Assembly (NCBI GenBank): GCA_022823165.1
Contig: JAJDXR010000044.1
Location: forward strand, 23,854 to 87,853
DNA from: Anaerolineae bacterium
GTDB lineage: Bacteria > Chloroflexota > Anaerolineae > Aggregatilineales > Phototrophicaceae
DNA length: 64,000 nucleotides
Direction: 5' to 3'
In this document: in pieces, positions 8,581-17,620 of the stretch
Layout of the letters: each line of letters begins with the position of its first letter
Numbering within the stretch: the first letter of the stretch is position 1
Translations under genes and position numbers: made by a program
Notes under the pieces: model-generated
Seen by the model: the letters and a program-made list of their open reading frames with translations, nothing else
Database searches by the model: none
What the model was told of the DNA's origin: nothing

Positions 8581-11118
8581 ATGATTCAGTCACAGACCGC
8601 CACCAGCAGACTTCACGACCTCGGTTACAAGATCTTCCTTGACCGCTATGCCCAGAAAGACATGACGCGCAGCAGCCTCGCGGTCGGCGATACGGTCATC
8701 GTGGTCGTCAACGAGGCGACGGGCCAGCGAGAAATCGGCGCCGTTACGGCGCTGCGCCTGCCAAAAGTGACGGTCCAGCTTTTGGAAGGCGAAACGGTCG
8801 AGCGCGATCTGGAACATGTGGACAAGCCCATCGAAACGCAGCCGGAGCAGATGATGGACCGCGTCGCGCGGGGCGTCTCCCAGGTCGAAGCCAGCCCGGC
8901 GAAACAAGCCGAATGGAGCGAGAAATTCCGCTGGCTGCTGAATGACTGGAAGTTCGTGCCCGGCGGGCGCATCCTAACCGCCGCGGGGACCGACCAGGAC
9001 TTGACCTACTACAATTGTTATGTCGTCCCCTGCCCGCACGATTCACGCGATGGCATCATGACCACGCTTTCGCAGATGACCGAGATCATGTCGCGCGGCG
9101 GCGGGGTCGGCATCAACCTGTCGACTTTGCGTCCTCGTCATGCTTACGTCAAAGGTGTCAACGGACGTTCCAGCGGCGCCGTGTCCTGGGGCGGCCTGTA
9201 CAGCTTCGTCACCGGCCTCATTGAACAGGGGGGCAGCCGCCGCGGCGCGCTGATGCTGATCCTCAACGACTGGCACCCGGATATATTCAACTTCATCAAC
9301 AGCAAACGCCAGTCGGGCAATATCACCAACGCCAATATCAGCGTCGGCGTCTCCGACAAATTGATGGAAGCCATAAAAGCCGATGCCGACTGGGATTTGA
9401 TCTTCCCCGATTCGCGCGATCCCGACTATGACGAGCTTTGGGACGGCGATGTTGACACCTGGATGGCCGCCGGACGGCAGGTCATCCATTACAAGACCAT
9501 CAGAGCGCGCGAGCTCTGGGATGCGATTATCGAAAGCGCCTGGGCCAGCGCCGAACCGGGCGTCTGGTTCCGCGAGCGCAGCAACAAGATGGCCAACAGC
9601 TGGTATTTCAATCCGCAAATCTGCACCAATCCATGCGGAGAGCAGCCGCTGGGCGCCTTCTCCGTTTGCAATCTGGGCGCCATCAACTTGTCAAAGTTTT
9701 ATGACCCGGTCAACCACGATGTCGCCTGGGAGGAGCTGCGCCGGACGGTGGAGTATTCGACCCGCTTCCTCGACAACGTCATCGACACGACGCCCTATTT
9801 CTTCGAGGAAAACCGCGCGGTGCAGATGTCCGAGCGGAGAGTCGGCCTGGGCACGATGGGCATCGCCGAACTGATGCTCAAGCTGGGTGTGCGTTACGGC
9901 AGCGACGAATCGGTGGAATTGATCGACGAGATCTATAAAGCGATTGCCGTTGCTTCCTACGAGACCTCAAGCGAACTGGCCCGGGAAAAAGCCGCCTTCC
10001 CCATGTTTGACGCCGAGAAGTTTTTGGAAAGCGGCTTCATGCAAGGCATGCCGCAGGCTGTGCGCGAAAAGATCCGCGAAAATGGCATCCGTAACGTTAC
10101 CCTGCTGACACAAGCGCCGACCGGCACCACGGGGACAATGGTGAATACCTCCACGGGCGTGGAACCGTTTTTCTCATGGGTCTATTATCGCAAGGGGCGC
10201 CTCGGCTTGCATGAGGAGCAGGTGCCTGTCGTGCAACAATGGCGCGACGACAACCCCGATGTCGAAGATTTGCCGGACTACTTCGTCACGGCGATGGACC
10301 TGAGTCCGGATGAGCACGTGAAGGTACAGGGCGCGTTTCAGCGCTGGATCGACAGCGCCATCAGCAAGACCTGCAATGTGCCCAACGAATACACCGTCGA
10401 GCAGGTCAGCGAGTTGTATCAATATATGTATGAGCTCGGCTGCAAAGGCGGCACCATTTACCGCGACGGCAGTCGCGACGAGCAAGTGCTGATGCTCAAG
10501 GGCGATGAGCGCGCCGAAAGCGAGATGAACGATCTCGAATCGACATCCTCGGCAGAACCCGCCACAACGCCCCACCGTGTCTATCCGCGGCCCGAACGCT
10601 TGCAAGGCACATCGGTCAAGACGCAGACGCCCTTTGGCAAAGCCTACATCACCATCAATCGCGATGACCAAGACAATCCCTTTGAAGTATTCGTCGCCAT
10701 TGGCAAAGCCGGCAGCGATATCCAGGCCGATGCCGAAAGCCTGGGCCGCATGATTTCGCTGCAACTGCGGACGACCGCGCCGCATAACCGCCGCGAGATG
10801 CTCAAGCTGATCATCGAACAGCTGCAGGATATCGGCGGAGCGCGTCCCATTGGCTTCGGGCCCAAGCGCGTCCTGTCCTTGCCCGATGCGGTAGCGCGCG
10901 TTCTGCAGCTCGAGTTCTTCCCCGAGGAAGAGCCACAACAGTTGGATCTGCCCATGCAAAGCGGCAAGGCAAGCCTTAACCCAGCCGAGGACGAAAGCGG
11001 CACGACTATGAACTCATTCATATCCGGCGCCGACATGTGCCCGGCTTGCGGCACAATCACGCTGATCCGCGCCGAGAATTGCCGCAAATGTCTGACCTGC
11101 GGCTACAGCGAGTGCTAG
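8581..11118 (+). CDS. nrdJ: Adenosylcobalamin-dependent ribonucleotide reductase (class II)
   Basis: Reduces ribonucleotides to deoxyribonucleotides using a radical made from adenosylcobalamin. About 845 residues. Motifs include NCYVVPC, the active-site stretch NPCGEQPLGAFSVCNLG with the Cys and Glu of the radical site, APTGTTGTMVNTSTG in the C-terminal barrel, and a TSCPD-type domain near residues 685-740. The C-terminal tail CPACG...CRKCLTCGYSEC carries the paired cysteines that re-reduce the active site or bind zinc. The ATG at 8581 is preferred over 8539 because AGGA lies about 10 nt before it. No partner small subunit is nearby, as expected for class II. Confidence 0.95.
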   Translation: MIQSQTATSRLHDLGYKIFLDRYAQKDMTRSSLAVGDTVIVVVNEATGQREIGAVTALRLPKVTVQLLEGETVERDLEHVDKPIETQPEQMMDRVARGVSQVEASPAKQAEWSEKFRWLLNDWKFVPGGRILTAAGTDQDLTYYNCYVVPCPHDSRDGIMTTLSQMTEIMSRGGGVGINLSTLRPRHAYVKGVNGRSSGAVSWGGLYSFVTGLIEQGGSRRGALMLILNDWHPDIFNFINSKRQSGNITNANISVGVSDKLMEAIKADADWDLIFPDSRDPDYDELWDGDVDTWMAAGRQVIHYKTIRARELWDAIIESAWASAEPGVWFRERSNKMANSWYFNPQICTNPCGEQPLGAFSVCNLGAINLSKFYDPVNHDVAWEELRRTVEYSTRFLDNVIDTTPYFFEENRAVQMSERRVGLGTMGIAELMLKLGVRYGSDESVELIDEIYKAIAVASYETSSELAREKAAFPMFDAEKFLESGFMQGMPQAVREKIRENGIRNVTLLTQAPTGTTGTMVNTSTGVEPFFSWVYYRKGRLGLHEEQVPVVQQWRDDNPDVEDLPDYFVTAMDLSPDEHVKVQGAFQRWIDSAISKTCNVPNEYTVEQVSELYQYMYELGCKGGTIYRDGSRDEQVLMLKGDERAESEMNDLESTSSAEPATTPHRVYPRPERLQGTSVKTQTPFGKAYITINRDDQDNPFEVFVAIGKAGSDIQADAESLGRMISLQLRTTAPHNRREMLKLIIEQLQDIGGARPIGFGPKRVLSLPDAVARVLQLEFFPEEEPQQLDLPMQSGKASLNPAEDESGTTMNSFISGADMCPACGTITLIRAENCRKCLTCGYSEC

Positions 11119-11281
11119 CGCGCCGCGATCGCGCAACAGCAATATACGACTCCGAAAGCGTAATCAACAGGGGCGGAAAATAGACCGGGGTCCGCTCAGG
11201 CCGGCTTGCCGCTGTACGCGCTGGAATCCGGACTGCTTCCCGACCTACTAGGAACGGAACCGCTGAACGAGACTCTCGAAC

Positions 11282-11902
11282 TTGAAACTGGCGAAACGAC
11301 TCATCATTATCATGCTGCTGGCTGCCGCGCTCTACTTCATCGTTTTCATCAGCGCTGTTCACATTTTTGGTACGGTCGACACCGCGCAAGAAGCCGATGC
11401 CATTGTCGTATTAGGCGCCGGTTTGCTCCGCGACGGCCGCCCGGGTTGGTCGCTGGCCCGCCGCAGCCGGCATGCCGCCGATCTCTGGCGCGCCGGCATC
11501 GCCCCGACCATCATCTGCACCGGTGGAAAAGCTGAGTCCTTCCCGCGCTCGGAAGCCGATGCCTGCCGCGAGCTTCTGCAATCCAGCCAGGTCCCAGCCA
11601 AGGCTATCCTGCTGGAAGAACAAAGCCGCAGCACCGAGGAGAACGCCATCTACAGCCGGCGCATCATCGACCGCCTGGGCATTGAAGATATCGTGCTGGT
11701 CAGCGACAGCTACCACATGCTGCGCGCCAACTGGCTGTTTCAGCTGCAAGGCATCAGATCATATCGCAGCCCGGTACCGGCGCGCCGCATTGGCTCGCCC
11801 CTCGCCTATCCCAGCGCGCTCATCCGTGAGTTTCTCGCCTTCAATTGGCAACTGGTCAAAGAGACCTTCCAGATTCCGGTGACGCACCTGAATGGCGTCT
11901 GA
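11282..11902 (+). CDS. YdcF/SanA-type (DUF218, ElyC) membrane-anchored protein
   Basis: 206 residues with one N-terminal membrane helix (residues 5-27) and a DUF218 domain: ADAIVVLGAGL, the Arg/His-rich GWSLARRSRHAADLW, then ICTGGKAESFPRSEAD and the block ENAIYSRRIIDRLG. Members such as SanA and ElyC affect cell-envelope integrity, and the biochemical role is poorly defined. The start is TTG 11282 with a GAACG upstream; a later ATG within the helix is possible. A second, soluble paralogue lies at 37771-38421. Confidence 0.8.
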   Translation: MKLAKRLIIIMLLAAALYFIVFISAVHIFGTVDTAQEADAIVVLGAGLLRDGRPGWSLARRSRHAADLWRAGIAPTIICTGGKAESFPRSEADACRELLQSSQVPAKAILLEEQSRSTEENAIYSRRIIDRLGIEDIVLVSDSYHMLRANWLFQLQGIRSYRSPVPARRIGSPLAYPSALIREFLAFNWQLVKETFQIPVTHLNGV

Positions 11903-11995
11903 GGACCTGCAATTACGTTTGGCCGCGTCAGGAATAGGCCTGACGCGAAATTGCTCGCGCGGGCCAGCGCCCGGCGCATCAAACTGGAGACAGAG

Positions 11996-12781
11996 ATGAG
12001 TTCCTATGTATGTATCGGAGTGCCCTACTATTTGGGAGAATCACGAGCGGATCGCCGCGAAGTGCATGCCCTGCGTCAAGCTGGCATCGCTGACGAACTG
12101 GCTGCCGAGTGGATCGACATTGAGCCGGATTTCGCCCGCGGCGATGATGCCGTGGTCGCGGTAAACCGCGCGCTTGCCGAGGCGATTCAAACCCATGCGG
12201 ACAAAATTCCGCTGGTCTTCGCTAACGATTGCACCAGTTGCCTGGGTATGGTCAAAGGCTTGGAGCGCCATTCGCCCACCGTGCTCTGGTATGACTCGCA
12301 TGGTGATTTTAATACGCCCGAGACGACGCCAAGCGGCTTCCTTGGCGGTATGCCCTTGGCGGCGCTGGTCGGACGCGGCAATCAGCACCTGATGCAAGGC
12401 CTTGAGCTGCAGCCGCTGGACGAGTCAGACATCTTCATCACCGATGTCCGCAATCTGGATCCCGAAGAGAGCGAGATGCTGCGCGCCAGCGATATCACAA
12501 TTTACAGCACCCTGGAGGCTTTGGAAGCGGCTGAACTACCCGCCCGCCCCCTTTACATTCACTTCGACACCGATGTGGTCGATTGTGAAGAGATGCCCGC
12601 CATGAGCTACCCCGAGCCTGACGGGCCCAGCCTGCGGGAGAGCATCGAATCGCTGAAGCTGGCGACGGCGCGCAGCCATGTCGCAGGCATTCTGTTCAGC
12701 CTCTGGAACAGTACGCTCGACGGCGCCGATGAAGCGATGGCTGCAACGCTCAAGCTGATTCGCGCGGTAAAATCGACCTAG
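11996..12781 (+). CDS. Ureohydrolase-like (arginase/agmatinase family) protein with altered first metal site
   Basis: 261 residues from the ATG at 11996, which has GGAG about 8 nt upstream. It keeps two of the three arginase-family metal motifs: WYDSHGDFNTPET (D100, H102, D104) and HFDTDVVD (D191, D193). The first motif, usually GGDH, reads ANDC here (residues 76-79), replacing the metal-binding His by Cys. The manganese site may be rebuilt or mononuclear, so the substrate cannot be named; hydrolysis of a guanidino or related compound is only inference. It stands alone, without arginine-pathway neighbours. Confidence 0.75.
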   Translation: MSSYVCIGVPYYLGESRADRREVHALRQAGIADELAAEWIDIEPDFARGDDAVVAVNRALAEAIQTHADKIPLVFANDCTSCLGMVKGLERHSPTVLWYDSHGDFNTPETTPSGFLGGMPLAALVGRGNQHLMQGLELQPLDESDIFITDVRNLDPEESEMLRASDITIYSTLEALEAAELPARPLYIHFDTDVVDCEEMPAMSYPEPDGPSLRESIESLKLATARSHVAGILFSLWNSTLDGADEAMAATLKLIRAVKST

Positions 12782-12858
12782 AAATTGCCCGCCCTTGACT
12801 TGCGTCCGCAACCAATCGGACTTATGCTCTATTTGGAAAATACGGAAGGCAAGCTGGT

Positions 12859-13182
12859 TTGTACGCTGATAATGAAATCCTGTTTCCTCACTATGCTATC
12901 CCGGCTTTGCGCAACCTGCGCGGGCAGAAGTGGCGGCAGCTGATCGACAAGATAGCGACCAAGCGCGAGACCAGCGTTGAGGTCATCGCTTTGATGTCGG
13001 TCATGATTGAGCTTAACGGCTGTTTGCCCTGTGAAACTGACAGTTACCGGGCGATGCGCGGCTGCACAGCCTGCGCCAGGCAGACCTTGCGCCGCTTTAA
13101 GGGCAGTGACGAAGAGCTGGTCAGCGCTTACGAGTCGTCCGTGGCCAAACTGCGTGAGCTAGACCTGGCTTTTGACAGTTGA
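12859..13182 (+). CDS. Small four-cysteine protein of unknown function
   Basis: 107 residues from a TTG start at 12859 with GGAAGGCAAG upstream. Mainly helical by composition, with a CLPCETDSYRAMRGCTAC segment at about residues 53-70 giving four closely spaced cysteines that could bind a metal or form redox disulfides. The arrangement of an upstream Glu (residue 40) and a CxxC faintly recalls AhpD/carboxymuconolactone-decarboxylase proteins, but the usual His is not seen, so I do not assign that family. It sits between the ureohydrolase-like gene and infC, and the strong infC promoter follows it. Confidence 0.65.
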   Translation: MYADNEILFPHYAIPALRNLRGQKWRQLIDKIATKRETSVEVIALMSVMIELNGCLPCETDSYRAMRGCTACARQTLRRFKGSDEELVSAYESSVAKLRELDLAFDS

Positions 13183-13209
13183 AAGCACAGCGCCCTGACT
13201 TATTTATAA

Positions 13210-13238
13210 TTGACAACATCCGATCCGCCATGTTAAAC
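13210..13238 (+). promoter_or_regulatory. Sigma70-type promoter for infC-rpmI-rplT
   Basis: TTGACA (13210-13215) and TTAAAC (13233-13238) with an ideal 17-nt spacer. The predicted transcript would start near 13245, leaving a short leader of about 45 nt before infC. Confidence 0.65.
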
Positions 13239-13290
13239 TGCGTACCCGCGTGGCGGAAAGCTCCGTGCGCGTTAGACTTGGCATAACAAA

Positions 13291-13851
13291 GTGAAGGGTC
13301 GTGCAGCGATAGCAAACTCACCGCACAGGATCAACAGGAATATTCGCGGCGTACGCGAAGTCCGCTTAATTGACGATACCAACACCAATATCGGGGTCGT
13401 CAGCATTGGGGCCGCGCAGGATCGGGCTGATGATGCAGGCTTGGATCTGGTTGAAGTTGCGCCGAAGGCAAACCCGCCGGTTTGCCGGATTATGGATTAT
13501 GGCAAATTCCAGTACGAACAGCGGCGCAAGGAGCGGAAATCGAAAAAGAATCAGATCAAAGTTACCGTCAAGGAAATCCAACTGCGCCCCAAGACCGATG
13601 AATACCACCTGCAATTTGATATCAAGCGCGCGGAAAAGTGGCTGCTGGAAGGAAAAAAGGTCAAATTCCGGGTGCGTTTCCGTGGGCGCGAGATTACGCA
13701 TCAGCATATCGGGCGCGATCGCCTGGGACGAATCGAAGCAGCGTTAAAAGAAGTAGGCGTGGTGGAGCAGCGTCCGAATATGGAAGGCAGAGACATGCTC
13801 ATGATTTTGGCGCCTGCCAAAGAAACCAAGCAAAGCACGGAGAAGCAATAG
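13291..13851 (+). CDS. infC: Translation initiation factor IF-3
   Basis: Binds the 30S subunit and checks start-codon pairing. 186 residues. N-domain signatures INRNIRGVREVRLIDD, LDLVEVAPKANPPVCRIMDYGKFQYE and the linker KERKSKKN are followed by the C-domain (VKEIQLRPKTDEYH...). The start is GTG 13291; rare starts are common for infC and may allow autoregulation by IF-3. Its TAG shares its last base with the GTG of rpmI. Confidence 0.96.
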   Translation: MKGRAAIANSPHRINRNIRGVREVRLIDDTNTNIGVVSIGAAQDRADDAGLDLVEVAPKANPPVCRIMDYGKFQYEQRRKERKSKKNQIKVTVKEIQLRPKTDEYHLQFDIKRAEKWLLEGKKVKFRVRFRGREITHQHIGRDRLGRIEAALKEVGVVEQRPNMEGRDMLMILAPAKETKQSTEKQ

Positions 13852-14102
13852 TGCCCCGCAAGAAAAAGACGACTAAGTACAAGTTGAAGACACATAAAGC
13901 CACAGCCAAGCGCTTTCGCATGACAGCCACCGGGAAAATTGTGCGCACCAAAGGCGGCAAGAGCCACTTGCGCCGGCGGTCCGCCAAGCGCGTCAAGCGC
14001 CAGTGGGACAAATCATTGGAAGTCAGTGAGAAAGCCATGCGCCGCCGCATTCGCCGGCTTGCGCCTTATCTCGGCAAATACAAGGCCAACCCGCCCGCGT
14101 AA
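13851..14102 (+). CDS. rpmI: 50S ribosomal protein bL35 (extended)
   Basis: 83 residues from the GTG at 13851, which overlaps the infC stop by one base. The core KTHKATAKRFRMTATGKI...GKSHL is unmistakable bL35. The family is normally about 64-66 residues; here there are about 9 extra basic residues at the N-terminus and a short C-terminal tail after RRLAPYL. It lies in the standard infC-rpmI-rplT order. Confidence 0.92.
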   Translation: MPRKKKTTKYKLKTHKATAKRFRMTATGKIVRTKGGKSHLRRRSAKRVKRQWDKSLEVSEKAMRRRIRRLAPYLGKYKANPPA

Positions 14103-14174
14103 GCTTGGCGAATAGATCGCGATCTTTTGCCCGGCGCAATTTGACGTCGGGTCGTTCAAGTACGGAGAAACCTC

Positions 14175-14528
14175 ATGGCAAGAACTAAAACCGGCTTTGT
14201 CAGGCGCCGCCGGCACAAAAAGGTGCTCAAACTCACCAAGGGCCAGTGGGGCACGCGCAGCAAGAATTTCAAGCGCGCTAACGAAGCCATGATGCGCAGC
14301 CTGTGGTACGCCTATCGCGACCGGCGTCAACGCCGCCGCCAACTGCGCCGACTATGGATTCAGCGGATTAACGCCGCCGCCCGCCTCAACGGCTTGAAGT
14401 ACAGCCAGCTGATGCACGGTCTCAGCCGGGCGGGCGTCAGCCTGGATCGCAAGAGTCTCGCCGGCATCGCCGTCCACGATGCCGAGACTTTCAGCAAAAT
14501 CACGGACATCGCCAAGCAAAGCCTCTAG
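14175..14528 (+). CDS. rplT: 50S ribosomal protein bL20
   Basis: 117 residues, standard length. Starts MARTKTGFVRRRRHKK and contains the rRNA-binding basic helix and the C-terminal globular part with LMHGLSRAGVSLDRKSLAGIA. Needed early in 50S assembly and in other bacteria represses its own operon. GGAGAAA precedes the ATG. Confidence 0.97.
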   Translation: MARTKTGFVRRRRHKKVLKLTKGQWGTRSKNFKRANEAMMRSLWYAYRDRRQRRRQLRRLWIQRINAAARLNGLKYSQLMHGLSRAGVSLDRKSLAGIAVHDAETFSKITDIAKQSL

Positions 14529-14555
14529 CGGGCTTTTCAGCAATTTGCGCCAGCC

Positions 14556-14582
14556 AAAAGGGTCGGGAAACTGACCCTTTTT
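14556..14582 (+). terminator. Rho-independent terminator after rplT
   Basis: AAAAGGGTC (14556-14564) pairs with GACCCTTTT (14573-14581) over an 8-nt loop and runs into a T tract. Confidence 0.85.
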
Positions 14583-14611
14583 CATTTAGAGAGCCTGATA
14601 GAGAGCCTGCC

Positions 14612-15394
14612 GTGGATGCTATCAGCAGCACCCAGAACAAGCGTGTGCGTTACGTCAAGTCCCTGCAATCCAAAGCGCGACTGCGGCGGCAAGCGCGCAA
14701 ACTGGTGCTTGAGGGCGACCGTTTGATTGCGGACGCTCTTGCCAGCGGCGGCAAGCCTGAGCTGGCGCTGTATTCCCTGGAAAACGCCGACTTTGAAGTG
14801 ATCGCGCGGCTACAAAATACCAGGTGCATGCTGCTGCCGGTAACTCACGATGTCCTGTCTTTCGCCAGCGATACACAGCAGCCGCCGGGCATCGTGGCGG
14901 TATTCGCGATACCAAAGCCGCCGATCCCGCAGCCGAGCGAGCGGGTGCTGATCCTTGACGCAGTCCGTGAACCCGGCAACTTGGGAACTATCATGAGGAC
15001 AGCGGCCGCGGCCGGCGTCGAACTCGCGATTTTGGCGCCCGGCTGCGTCGATCCTTACAATTCCAAAGTCCTGCGCGCCAGCATGGGCGCGCATTTTCGG
15101 CTGCCGGTAGTCGAGGCAGCCTGGCCCGAAATCACGAGCTTCTGCCAGGATCTTGCCGTCTACGCCTCAAGCGCCGATTCAAACACCGACTACGCGGCCG
15201 TCGATTGGCGGCGCGGCTGGGCGCTGATCCTGGGCAACGAAGCGCGCGGAATCAGCCGCAAAGCCTTCAGCCTGGCGCAGGAAGTCATATCCATTCCCAT
15301 GTCAGAGTCCTCGGAATCGCTCAATGTAGCCAGCGCCGCCGCCGTATTGCTCTTTGAAGCAAGACGCCAGCGCCGCCGCTCAAGCAGCGCGTAA
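14612..15394 (+). CDS. TrmH/SpoU-family RNA 2'-O-methyltransferase
   Basis: 260 residues, SAM-dependent SPOUT-fold methyltransferase of the 23S-rRNA (RlmB-like) group. An N-terminal substrate-binding part (VLEGDRLIADAL at residues 31-42) is followed by the knot motifs: LDAVREPGNLGTIMRTAAAAG, LILGNEARGIS and ISIPMSESSESLNVASAAAVLLFE. Start GTG 14612. Its place after rplT, a common neighbour of such methyltransferases, supports an rRNA target, but the exact nucleotide cannot be given. Confidence 0.9.
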   Translation: MDAISSTQNKRVRYVKSLQSKARLRRQARKLVLEGDRLIADALASGGKPELALYSLENADFEVIARLQNTRCMLLPVTHDVLSFASDTQQPPGIVAVFAIPKPPIPQPSERVLILDAVREPGNLGTIMRTAAAAGVELAILAPGCVDPYNSKVLRASMGAHFRLPVVEAAWPEITSFCQDLAVYASSADSNTDYAAVDWRRGWALILGNEARGISRKAFSLAQEVISIPMSESSESLNVASAAAVLLFEARRQRRRSSSA

Positions 15395-15497
15395 GAGCGT
15401 AAGCATACGCGCCGGCGCCGCCACTTCAATAGCAGCCCCCGCTGCGGTAGACTAGCGCGTATGAATCAATAGGCGGACAAGCAGGAGATTGCGAACC

Positions 15498-16895
15498 ATG
15501 GCCAGTGAATTTGACCTTGTGGTTTTGGGCGCCGGGCCGGGCGGTTATGTAGGCGCTATCCGCGCCGCTCAACTCGGGCTGTCGACAGCGATCGTCGAAA
15601 AGAAATATTGGGGCGGTGTCTGTTTGAACGTCGGCTGCATCCCCTCCAAGGCGCTGCTGCGAAACGCTGAATTGGCTTACATCCTGCAGCATCAGGCAGA
15701 TACTTTCGGCATCAGCGGCGACTTTTCTTTCGACTATGGCAAAGCCTTCAAGCGCAGCCGGCGCGTCTCTACAGGCTTGACCAAAGGCGTGCAATTCCTG
15801 ATGCGCAAGAACAAGATCAAGACCTTCAATGGCTGGGCGACTATCAAAGACGCCAACAGCCTGACCGTGGACTTAAATGACGGCGCAAGCGAAAGCCTGC
15901 GCTTTAAGCATCTGATTATCGCGACCGGCGCCACGACGCGACTGATTCCAGGCACGGCCCTCAGCGAGCGCGTTGTGACCTACGAAGAGCAGATCATGGA
16001 GGACGCGCTGCCCGCCAGTATCATAATCGCCGGCGCCGGCGCAATCGGCGTGGAATTCGCCTATATCATGCGCAATTACGGCGTCGACGTGACCATGGTC
16101 GAATTCCTGGACCGCATCCTGCCGCTGGAGGATCCGGAGGTCAGCGCGGAATTGGCCAAAGAATTCAAGAAGCTCGGCATCAAGATACTTACCGGCGCCC
16201 GCGTCGACGCCATCGACGACCGCGGCCAGCAGGTGCAGGTCAGCGTCACACTTGCCGACGACTCGCAAGAGACGCTGGAAGCCGAGCGCGTTTTGCAAGC
16301 CATCGGCTTCCAGCCCCGTGTCGAGGGCTACGGGCTGGAGAACGCCGGCGTCGAACTCAATCCGCAGGGCGGCATCGAAATCAACCAGAAAATGCAGACC
16401 AATGTCCCCCACATCTACGCCATTGGCGATGTGACCGCCAAGCTGATGCTGGCGCATGTTGCGGAAACGATGGGCATAGTCGCCGCGGAAAATATCGCCG
16501 GCGCGCCGAGCGTAACCCTGGACTATGACATGATGCCGCGCGCCACCTATTGTCAGCCGCAAGTCGCCAGCTTCGGCTACACTGAGGAGCAGGCCGCGGC
16601 GCGGGGCTACGAAATCAATGTGGCCAAGTTCCCCTTTCAAGCCAATGGCAAGGCGCGCGGAATGGGCGATGCCGCCGGCTTCGTCAAAGTGATAAGCGAC
16701 AAGAAATACGGCGAAATTCTGGGCGCGCATATGATCGGCCACGATGTTACCGAGCTGCTGCCGGAGTTGACGCTGGCGCGATCCGCCGAACTTACCGCGC
16801 AGGAAATCGCCCGCAATGTTCACGCTCACCCGACGCTCAGCGAAGCCCTGAAAGAAGCCGCGCACGGCCTGGAGGGTCATTTCCTGAATATGTAA
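15498..16895 (+). CDS. lpdA: Dihydrolipoyl dehydrogenase
   Basis: FAD enzyme reoxidising dihydrolipoamide of 2-oxoacid dehydrogenase or glycine cleavage complexes with NAD+. 465 residues from ATG 15498, with GCAGGAG about 10 nt upstream. FAD motif [18 protein letters not shown], redox-active disulfide [15 protein letters not shown]-binding [12 protein letters not shown], the FAD motif YAIGDVT, and the C-terminal catalytic pair in [13 protein letters not shown] are all present. No E1 or E2 genes are nearby, so it is likely shared by several complexes. Confidence 0.95.
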   Translation: MASEFDLVVLGAGPGGYVGAIRAAQLGLSTAIVEKKYWGGVCLNVGCIPSKALLRNAELAYILQHQADTFGISGDFSFDYGKAFKRSRRVSTGLTKGVQFLMRKNKIKTFNGWATIKDANSLTVDLNDGASESLRFKHLIIATGATTRLIPGTALSERVVTYEEQIMEDALPASIIIAGAGAIGVEFAYIMRNYGVDVTMVEFLDRILPLEDPEVSAELAKEFKKLGIKILTGARVDAIDDRGQQVQVSVTLADDSQETLEAERVLQAIGFQPRVEGYGLENAGVELNPQGGIEINQKMQTNVPHIYAIGDVTAKLMLAHVAETMGIVAAENIAGAPSVTLDYDMMPRATYCQPQVASFGYTEEQAAARGYEINVAKFPFQANGKARGMGDAAGFVKVISDKKYGEILGAHMIGHDVTELLPELTLARSAELTAQEIARNVHAHPTLSEALKEAAHGLEGHFLNM

Positions 16896-16950
16896 GCGAA
16901 GCGCCAATGCGCGGAGAACACTCCGCAGCGGCAGAGCAGCGCTCGACAGT

Positions 16951-17619
16951 TTATTGCCGCCAACAGTCAACGATGAGGCTGGTATAGTTAAGTTGGCCGC
17001 CGGCGTTTCGCAGGTCATGCTTGGCGGAGCGACCGACGAAGCCGTCATCAGCGCTCCAGGCGCTCTGGTGAAACTGCCCCGCTGCGTCAAAGTACTCAAG
17101 CAGCTCAAACTGAAAGTCTTGTTCGCGCATCAAATTGCCAATAAGATCGCAAGTGTAAAGCACTTTGTGGTCACTCGCGCCAATGCCGATTCCACCGGGC
17201 TGCACACTTCTGATGTAATCAGGATTTGGATGATAACCATCCGGCACAGCGATACGGATGCGACCGCCCGGCGTCAGGTACAGCCCCGCGATGTCGAGGA
17301 ACTCCGCCAGTTCTACTGTAGTAAGATGCTCGAAGACATGTTCAGCCAGTATTCTGTCGATTGATGCTGCCGGGAACATATCCCGCCAATGATCGCTGTC
17401 GCGCGCATCGAAGGCCGGCATATCGGTGGTGATCCAGCCTTGAAAATGTGTCTGACCGGCGCCGACGATGATTTTGACCGCTCGCTCAGATTGCATAGCT
17501 CGCCTAACCTCGCTGCGGATACGGTCTTGCTCGCGCTTAAGCTGCCGCTTGCGACGCCATCGCCGCAGCAGCGCCGCGTATATGGGGCGCAACACAACCT
17601 TGAACCGTTGCCAGAACAC
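16951..17619 (-). CDS. Class I SAM-dependent methyltransferase (predicted)
   Basis: About 222 residues from a GTG at 17619 that lies one base after the stop of the upstream membrane glycosyltransferase. A basic amphipathic N-terminus precedes a methyltransferase core starting KIIVGAGQTHFQGWITTDM, with FPAASIDRILAEHVFEHL at motif IV and YLTPGGRIRIAVPDGYHPN at motif V. The type resembles small methyltransferases of glycan-modification clusters. The link to the two upstream glycosyltransferases suggests a sugar or lipid-linked glycan as substrate; this is inference. Confidence 0.8.
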   Translation of the reverse strand: MFWQRFKVVLRPIYAALLRRWRRKRQLKREQDRIRSEVRRAMQSERAVKIIVGAGQTHFQGWITTDMPAFDARDSDHWRDMFPAASIDRILAEHVFEHLTTVELAEFLDIAGLYLTPGGRIRIAVPDGYHPNPDYIRSVQPGGIGIGASDHKVLYTCDLIGNLMREQDFQFELLEYFDAAGQFHQSAWSADDGFVGRSAKHDLRNAGGQLNYTSLIVDCWRQ

Positions 17620-17620
17620 G

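Noticed and set aside
16896..16950. Terminator between lpdA and the convergent methyltransferase
   Set aside because: A small GCGGAG/CTCCGC hairpin is visible but it is short and lacks a T tract on either strand, so it was not called.
15873..17108. 411-codon minus-strand frame opposite lpdA
   Set aside because: Antisense to lpdA, which has all catalytic motifs; no protein family recognised in the shadow.
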